Source: Mucilaginibacter galii (GTDB lineage: Bacteria > Bacteroidota > Bacteroidia > Sphingobacteriales > Sphingobacteriaceae). From it: a stretch of DNA of 64,000 bases. Under the pieces are notes generated by a model. That model had not been told where the DNA came from, searched no databases, and was given only the letters and a program-made list of their open reading frames with translations. The position numbers and the translations under genes are program-made. Positions 59,383 through 64,000 of the stretch are shown piece by piece (position 1 is the stretch's first letter; the number at the start of each line of letters is the position of its first letter). Location of the stretch: the NCBI RefSeq assembly GCF_014635825.1, contig NZ_BMDO01000010.1, forward strand, positions 62,001-126,000, read 5' to 3'.

Positions 59383-60140
59383 GCACCCGGCGCTTTAATG
59401 GTTATACCCTCCTGTTTCAGGCGTTGGTTTATTTTTTGGGCAAATTCTACAGCATGAGTCCCATCGCCGTGCAGGCAAAGTGTTTCGGCTTTAAGCGGGA
59501 TGGTTTCCTGATCAACCGATGTGACTTGTTGCTGCTTCACCATCATTAACACTTGTTGTATAGACTGTTGCTCATCCGTAATCAAAGCATTGCTTTGGCT
59601 GCGCGGGGTAAGTGAGCCGTCGTTTTGATAAGTGCGATCGGCAAAAACTTCGGAGGCTGTTGTGAGGCCCAAATTGTTTGCGGCAGCTATCATTTCGCTG
59701 CCTGCCAATGCATAGAGTATCAAAGCGGGATCAAAATCATGCACAGCCTGAGCTATCGCTCTTGCCAGGCTTGCATCTTTAGCCGCCATATTGTAGAGCG
59801 CCCCGTGTGCTTTTACATGATGCAGCTTCCCTCCTGCTGCTCTTACAAAACTATACAAAGCGCCAATTTGATAAAGGGTAATCTGGTAAGCTTCGTTGGC
59901 CGATATCTTCATTTCGCGGCGTCCAAAGCCCTGCAGATCGGGCAGGCCGGGATGCGCACCGATGGCCACTCCTTTCTTGAGAGCCATGCTTACGGTATAC
60001 TGCATTACGCCAGGGTCGCCTGCATGGAAACCACAAGCTATATTGGCCGAAGTGATATGGTCAAAAAGTATGTCATCATTGGGCATGGGGTAATTGCCAA
60101 AGGCTTCGCCCATATCACAATTCAAATCAATAGTTTGCAT
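59379..60140 (-). CDS. pxpA: 5-oxoprolinase subunit A (LamB/YcsF family)
   Basis: A 253-residue protein that, with PxpB and PxpC, hydrolyses 5-oxoproline (pyroglutamate) to glutamate with ATP, in the cytoplasm. The family signature is clear: 'DLNCDMGEAFGNY', 'SANIACGFHAGDPGVM', 'GAHPGLPDLQGFGRREM' and 'VKAHGALYNMA', 'LCLHGDGTHAVEFA'. Length is normal. It sits third after pxpB and pxpC, 11 bases beyond pxpC. Confidence 0.96.
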   Translation of the reverse strand: MQTIDLNCDMGEAFGNYPMPNDDILFDHITSANIACGFHAGDPGVMQYTVSMALKKGVAIGAHPGLPDLQGFGRREMKISANEAYQITLYQIGALYSFVRAAGGKLHHVKAHGALYNMAAKDASLARAIAQAVHDFDPALILYALAGSEMIAAANNLGLTTASEVFADRTYQNDGSLTPRSQSNALITDEQQSIQQVLMMVKQQQVTSVDQETIPLKAETLCLHGDGTHAVEFAQKINQRLKQEGITIKAPGA

Positions 60141-60151
60141 GTTGTATTATC

Positions 60152-61135
60152 TTAAAATTTGCTTTGTACAGCATATGTTAATTGATGCAGGTATTGTTCC
60201 TGTTCAAGATACAGTATTTCGGCTTCCTGCCGGCTAATTTCTTTAAAATTGATGGCATCGCCAGGCTTTAGCTGCCCGCACAAAGGCATATCAACGGCAG
60301 CCACTTGCGCTATGCGCGGGTAACCGCCCGTGGTTTGGCAATCGGCCATTAAGAGCACCAGTCCCCCATTGCCGGTTACTTGTATGGTGCCGGGCACAAC
60401 AGCGGTAGAAAGTAGTTCTTTGGCTGCGTATCTCTGCATCAGCGGCCCCTCTAAATGATACCCCATACGATTACTGCGCATACTTAACTGATAAGGTGCA
60501 GACAGAAAATTAACAATAGAAGGTGCATTAAACCAGGTAAACTCCATACCAGGCACCACGCGGATAGTTTTTGTACCTGTCCCAGGCAGCGGTGCAATGG
60601 TCCATTTAGGTTGATTAATCTGTTCACCTTTCAACGCATCAAAAATCTTCTTCGAAATGGGCGACAACTGATCCAGGCTATCCAGCACATCGCCAACTTG
60701 TAAAGCCCTCCCCTGGTATCCTCCTAAAGCGGCGACTAAGCATGTACTGCGGCTACCCAGCACAACCGGCACATTCCAGCCGCCTGCTATGGCCAGGTAA
60801 GTACGGCTGCCTGAAGAATCGTTGACCAATCGAACAGTGTTACCCGCAGGTATAAACACAGGTCGGTTAGCTAAAAGGATGTGGTTATCAATTTTGAGTA
60901 CGGCACCACCGCCTGCATAAGAAATCAGGATATTGGTTTCGGCAGTAAAAGTCGCAGCGGCGTACGTAAATTCAATAACGGCCTCATCACCTGCATTACC
61001 AACGGCTATGTTGGCTATCCTGGCCGACGCCATGTCCATTGCGCCCGAAACGGGTACAGCTTGCGACAGGTATTGCCTGCGGCCCATATCCTGCACCGTG
61101 CTCAATAATCCGGGGTTCATGATTCTTATCTGCAT
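60152..61135 (-). CDS. pxpC: 5-oxoprolinase subunit C (KipA / biotin-dependent carboxyltransferase-like)
   Basis: A 327-residue protein of the AHS2 family. Visible blocks are 'NPGLLSTVQDMGRRQYLSQAVPVSGAMD', 'AIAGGWNVPVVLGSRSTCL' and 'GMEFTWF...SMRSNRMGYHLEG', with 'LMADCQTTGGYPRIAQV' near the end. It forms the oxoprolinase complex with PxpB and PxpA. It overlaps pxpB by 1 base, so the two are translated as a pair, matching the fused forms seen in some other bacteria. Confidence 0.95.
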   Translation of the reverse strand: MQIRIMNPGLLSTVQDMGRRQYLSQAVPVSGAMDMASARIANIAVGNAGDEAVIEFTYAAATFTAETNILISYAGGGAVLKIDNHILLANRPVFIPAGNTVRLVNDSSGSRTYLAIAGGWNVPVVLGSRSTCLVAALGGYQGRALQVGDVLDSLDQLSPISKKIFDALKGEQINQPKWTIAPLPGTGTKTIRVVPGMEFTWFNAPSIVNFLSAPYQLSMRSNRMGYHLEGPLMQRYAAKELLSTAVVPGTIQVTGNGGLVLLMADCQTTGGYPRIAQVAAVDMPLCGQLKPGDAINFKEISRQEAEILYLEQEQYLHQLTYAVQSKF

Positions 61136-61869
61136 TAAGCCCGGGTGTTGTATTGTTTAAATTCGGATGCCGAAATAGGCTTAAACACCACCTCATCGCC
61201 AGCACTTAGCAGTGAGGGTTGTGCACGGGTGGCAGCGAACATTTTTAACGGGGTTTGACCTATAATTTGCCAGCCACCGGGCGTTTGCAGCGGATAAACT
61301 CCTGTTTGTTTGCCCGCAATGCCTACCGAGCCAGGAGCTATGGCGGGGCGGGGCGACAGCTTTCGTGGGTTGGCTAAAGCGCTGTTCATACCGCCGAGGT
61401 AAGCAAAGCCCGGCACAAAGCCAATCATAAATACTTTGTAAACAGCGCTGCTATGCAATTCTATTACCTGCAGGGCTGTCAACTGGTTAACCCTGGCCAC
61501 TTCATCTAAATCGGGACCGTAGATGTTTCCATAGCATACCGGGATAGTAACCAGACTTCCAGATTTAACGTCCTGATCAATTGCCCGTTGTTGGAGGCCA
61601 GTTAAATAATCAGCAACTTTGGTAAAGCAGTCTTGGCCCGGTAAACCTGATCTGATGACCAGCACCGGATCGAAAAATACACTGATGGTTGCATACCCTG
61701 GAACGGTAGTTTGAAAACCACTGAATGGATACTGATGAATAGCGGTATTAAACCGACTGATTTTTTGCAATAGATCTTCGCTAATTTCTTCCCCAAACTC
61801 CAAGGTCACCGCATACTCGCTCAGGTAATGAGCAGTGAAACTGCTTTGAAAATTATTTGGCGCTTGCAT
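61135..61869 (-). CDS. pxpB: 5-oxoprolinase subunit B (KipI family)
   Basis: A 244-residue protein of the AHS1/KipI family. Diagnostic parts are 'IPVCYGNIYGPDLDEVARVNQLT', 'KVFMIGFVPGFAYLGGMNSALANPRKLSPRPAIAPGSVGIAGKQTGVYP' (given here only as the conserved block between residues 153 and 201) and 'TPGGWQIIGQTPLKMF'. It is the first gene of the operon pxpB-pxpC-pxpA-NRAMP-like-M1 peptidase, the same subunit order as in E. coli. Confidence 0.95.
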   Translation of the reverse strand: MQAPNNFQSSFTAHYLSEYAVTLEFGEEISEDLLQKISRFNTAIHQYPFSGFQTTVPGYATISVFFDPVLVIRSGLPGQDCFTKVADYLTGLQQRAIDQDVKSGSLVTIPVCYGNIYGPDLDEVARVNQLTALQVIELHSSAVYKVFMIGFVPGFAYLGGMNSALANPRKLSPRPAIAPGSVGIAGKQTGVYPLQTPGGWQIIGQTPLKMFAATRAQPSLLSAGDEVVFKPISASEFKQYNTRA

Positions 61870-62036
61870 TCACCGACTAATATAATTATTTGCTTTTAGA
61901 CGCTTAGTGCTGCATCATAAAAATTACATCGGTTAAGGTCGCCTAAAAATTACTAACATAAAAAATTTATTCTTTTGATGTAGAAGTCTACGACAATGGA
62001 CAAACCCTATTCATGACAAAATAAATCTTATATTTT

Positions 62037-62071
62037 ATTGATTAATTATTGTTTTACAATAATTAATCAAT
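62037..62071. promoter_or_regulatory. Perfect 15-bp inverted repeat, candidate operator of the DUF2975/YozG operon
   Basis: ATTGATTAATTATTG (62037-62051) and CAATAATTAATCAAT (62057-62071) are exact reverse complements around TTTTA. The left arm ends on the -33 TTG and the right arm touches the -7 box, so a bound protein would block the promoter. The likeliest binder is the XRE regulator encoded in the operon. Confidence 0.7.
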
Positions 62072-62078
62072 ATTTTTG
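62049..62078 (+). promoter_or_regulatory. Bacteroidota-type promoter of the DUF2975/YozG operon
   Basis: The -33 TTG (62049-62051) and the -7 TATTTTTG (62071-62078, fits TAnnTTTG) are 19 bases apart, and the start codon follows 19 bases later. This is the cleanest promoter in the window. Confidence 0.8.
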
Positions 62079-62097
62079 CAACACAATAATTACTGAT

Positions 62098-62616
62098 ATG
62101 AAATCTGTTCACTTCATCGCTAAAATCCTTTTGCACCTGTCCAGGCTTCTGGCAATGATCTATTTTATCACCTTTGTTTATGCACTAATTAGTCTTGAAG
62201 GCAAATCGGCCTCAGTATTGCTGCATGATGCTAATAGTCAATTTATCATTTATCTACCTTTTACGCATATCCCATTCCTGCTTGGATTTTATAACCCCAT
62301 ATACATCTGGGTGGAGTTTTTGCCACTCTTTATATTGTACGCGTTTTTCTTTGTATTACTGAGCTATGTGTTTGGTGTATTTACACAAGAGCGGCTGTTT
62401 ACGCATAGAGGTTATCATTACCTACGCGTATTTTACCTGGCCAACTTTACCCTCCCTGTCATTATGCTTTTCTTAACAGAATTACTTAGCGAGGCCAGTT
62501 TTGATGCCTGGGGTATTGTAGGGCTTCATTTGCTGCTGGGTATTTTCATTTTCTTTATGGCTGCTATTTTCAAGCAAGGCCTCAAACTTCAGGACGAACA
62601 GGATCTAATTTTCTAA
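62098..62616 (+). CDS. DUF2975-type four-helix membrane protein
   Basis: A 172-residue membrane protein from the ATG at 62098 (MKSVHFIAKILLHLSRLL); the frame is open upstream to a TTG, but that part contains the operator and promoter. It has four hydrophobic segments (LLAMIYFITFVYALISL, FILYAFFFVLLSYVFGVF, NFTLPVIMLFLTELL, IVGLHLLLGIFIFFMAAIF), matching DUF2975 proteins, which are routinely paired with a YozG-like XRE regulator as here. Function unknown; the pair may act like a membrane sensor and its regulator. Confidence 0.82.
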   Translation: MKSVHFIAKILLHLSRLLAMIYFITFVYALISLEGKSASVLLHDANSQFIIYLPFTHIPFLLGFYNPIYIWVEFLPLFILYAFFFVLLSYVFGVFTQERLFTHRGYHYLRVFYLANFTLPVIMLFLTELLSEASFDAWGIVGLHLLLGIFIFFMAAIFKQGLKLQDEQDLIF

Positions 62617-62621
62617 ATACT

Positions 62622-62834
62622 ATGCCAATTGTTGTTAATGTTGATGTAATGCTGGCTAAACGCAAAATGCAAAGTAAGGATCTGGCAGAAAAATTGGGCA
62701 TCACGCCAGCTAACTTTTCCATTCTTAAAACCGGAAAGGCTAAAGGTATCAGGTTTGATACTTTGAGTGCGATCTGCGAGATCTTGAATTGTCAGCCGGG
62801 CGATGTGTTGGAATTTGTACCTGATAACATATGA
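62622..62834 (+). CDS. YozG-type XRE transcriptional regulator
   Basis: A 70-residue single helix-turn-helix protein of the Cro/C1 type (MLAKRKMQSKDLAEKLGI, NFSILKTGKAKGIRFDTL, ICEILNCQPGDVLEF), the typical short YozG/YobD form. It starts 5 bases after the DUF2975 stop, in the same operon. It is the natural candidate to bind the perfect inverted repeat in the operon's promoter. Confidence 0.92.
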   Translation: MPIVVNVDVMLAKRKMQSKDLAEKLGITPANFSILKTGKAKGIRFDTLSAICEILNCQPGDVLEFVPDNI

Positions 62835-62864
62835 TTCGCTAAAATCTAAATTTAATAATCTGAT

Positions 62865-63977
62865 ATGACATCAAGACTAATGATTGTCCTGGTAATTATA
62901 GTACTGGGTAGGGCTTCTTTTGCCCAAACTAAAGTAAACCGGATAGATAGTTTACTCGGGGCACTTTACGAAAAAGGTAAACTGAATGGTAATGTGCTTG
63001 TTGCCGAAAAAGGTAAGATAATCTACCTCAAAAGCTTTGGTATAGCTAATGAAGCTACCGGCGGGAAGCTTAATGAAAACACCATTTTTGAACTGGCTTC
63101 GTGCTCCAAGCAATTTACCGCCATGGCTATTATGATCTTGAAAGAGCAAGGAAAGTTAAACCTGGATGACCCTATGGCGAAGTACCTGCCAAAACTTGCC
63201 TTTTACGATAAGATAACTATACGCAACCTCTTGAATCATACAGGCGGCTTACAAGATTATCTGAGCATTATGGATACTGTTTTTGACAAGCATCAAATTG
63301 CTGTGAATGAAGATATCATCAACATTTTCGCTAAGCTTAAGCCAGCGCTTGAGTTTACGCCGGGCACGCAATTTAAATACAGTAATACAGGTTATGCGTT
63401 GCTGGCTTTCATTATAGAAAAAGCATCGGGCGAAAGTTATGCCAGCTTCTTGAAGAAGCGCATTTTTGAGCCTTTGCATATGCAGCATACATTGGTGTAC
63501 AATAGAAGGCTGCACCCCAAAAAAGTTGACAATTATGCGTTTGGATATATTTATTCCAAGTACTTAGGAAAATACCTCCTGCCAGATTCTATTGAAAAGG
63601 CTAAAGTAGTATACTGGCTGGATGGCGTAGTGGGCGACGGCACCGTTAATTCTACAGTACTGGATTTGCTTAAATGGGACCGCGCACTTTATACCAATAT
63701 GCTGCTCTCTAAAAAAGATATGCAGCAGATTTTTGCTCCGGCCAAACTCATCGACGGCACCCTTACCAAATACGGCTTTGGCTGGAAGATAGAGCAACAT
63801 TCAGACTATGGCAAAATTGTAAGGCATAGCGGCGGATGGCCCGGGTATAAAAGCGATATAGAAAGACACACCGATTATGATAAGACCATCATCGTTTTAC
63901 AAAACCATTATGATACTGCCGAACCAACCAAGGCTATCAGGAGCATCTTGTATGATCAACCAATAACATTACCCTAA
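62865..63977 (+). CDS. Exported serine hydrolase of the class C beta-lactamase fold
   Basis: A 370-residue protein with a signal peptide (LMIVLVIIVLGRASFAQ). The SxxK motif is 'ASCSKQF' (Ser79, Lys82), the YxN motif is 'KYSNTGY' and the KTG-equivalent is 'HSGGWPG'. This is the penicillin-binding-protein and class C beta-lactamase fold; most Bacteroidota copies are peptidases or esterases (DAP-like), not resistance enzymes. It lies 30 bases after the YozG gene and probably belongs to the same operon. It is complete, ending 24 bases before the window edge. Confidence 0.9.
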   Translation: MTSRLMIVLVIIVLGRASFAQTKVNRIDSLLGALYEKGKLNGNVLVAEKGKIIYLKSFGIANEATGGKLNENTIFELASCSKQFTAMAIMILKEQGKLNLDDPMAKYLPKLAFYDKITIRNLLNHTGGLQDYLSIMDTVFDKHQIAVNEDIINIFAKLKPALEFTPGTQFKYSNTGYALLAFIIEKASGESYASFLKKRIFEPLHMQHTLVYNRRLHPKKVDNYAFGYIYSKYLGKYLLPDSIEKAKVVYWLDGVVGDGTVNSTVLDLLKWDRALYTNMLLSKKDMQQIFAPAKLIDGTLTKYGFGWKIEQHSDYGKIVRHSGGWPGYKSDIERHTDYDKTIIVLQNHYDTAEPTKAIRSILYDQPITLP

Positions 63978-64000
63978 TAAAAGTTAGAAACGCTAAGAAG

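Noticed and set aside
62038..62097. DUF2975 protein starting at TTG 62038
   Set aside because: That stretch contains the promoter and the perfect inverted repeat; the ATG at 62098 precedes the first membrane helix properly.
62865..63977. Antibiotic-resistance AmpC beta-lactamase
   Set aside because: The fold motifs are present, but many Bacteroidota serine hydrolases share them; nothing in the sequence shows beta-lactam hydrolysis.

Overview
The window looks like a chromosomal segment of a Bacteroidota bacterium of the family Sphingobacteriaceae, most like Mucilaginibacter or Pedobacter. The reasons are TAnnTTTG-type -7 promoter boxes, few Shine-Dalgarno sites, the alternative Bacteroidota GlmU-like protein beside tpiA, a zinc-independent L31, a TonB-dependent receptor, a propeller-sensor kinase, and many intergenic inverted repeats of the kind scattered through these genomes. 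The genus is inferred from protein style, not from a marker gene. I see no tRNA, rRNA, phage, IS element or CRISPR array.

Region 1 (1-13.9 kb) is mostly housekeeping: a truncated acyltransferase, a secreted HExxH protein with an XRE regulator, mpl (murein recycling), an Rrf2 regulator with its NAD(P)-binding oxidoreductase, prmA, tpiA, the GlmU-like enzyme, L31, a cupin very like Mn-dependent hydroxynitrile lyases, the iscS-iscU-iscA set, a DnaQ/GIY-YIG fusion nuclease and a flavin-binding stress protein. Region 2 (13.9-17.4 kb) holds an S9 peptidase and a cytochrome b plus Tat-exported molybdopterin enzyme pair.

Region 3 (17.5-45.2 kb) is the striking part: sixteen genes, all on the minus strand, mostly spaced by under 90 bases or overlapping by 4. 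They encode a LytTR response regulator with its HisKA_2 kinase, a receiver fused to a thioredoxin-reductase-like flavoprotein that has lost its redox cysteines, a cNMP-domain kinase, a receiver-PP2C phosphatase, a soluble kinase, a giant propeller sensor whose phosphoacceptor histidine is Asp, a nucleotide-exchanger-like membrane protein with HEAT and cNMP-like domains, a methyltransferase, a TonB receptor, a membrane STAND NTPase with WD40 repeats, an RsbW-like kinase, two STAS proteins, a glycogen debranching enzyme and an AGE-family epimerase. Together they resemble a combined two-component and partner-switching network, with no sigma factor in sight, tied to glucan metabolism and the envelope. 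This is my main candidate for an undescribed system.

Region 4 (45.3-53.5 kb), also on the minus strand, holds a catabolic-looking operon (two DJ-1/PfpI proteins, a benzoylformate-decarboxylase-like ThDP enzyme, a GMC oxidoreductase, two NTF2-fold proteins, a VOC protein) and an MhqO/MhqD-like quinone-stress operon. Region 5 (53.7-64 kb) has an OmpA lipoprotein, a GH43 arabinanase, a pxpBCA 5-oxoprolinase operon joined to an NRAMP-like transporter without metal ligands and an M1 aminopeptidase, and a plus-strand group of a DUF2975 membrane protein, a YozG-type regulator and a class C beta-lactamase-fold hydrolase. A perfect 15-bp inverted repeat sits on the promoter of that last group.

Inverted repeats of at least eight sequence types fill many gaps, several of them inside apparent operons. 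Two have the same elaborate architecture of four small hairpins nested in one long inverted repeat.
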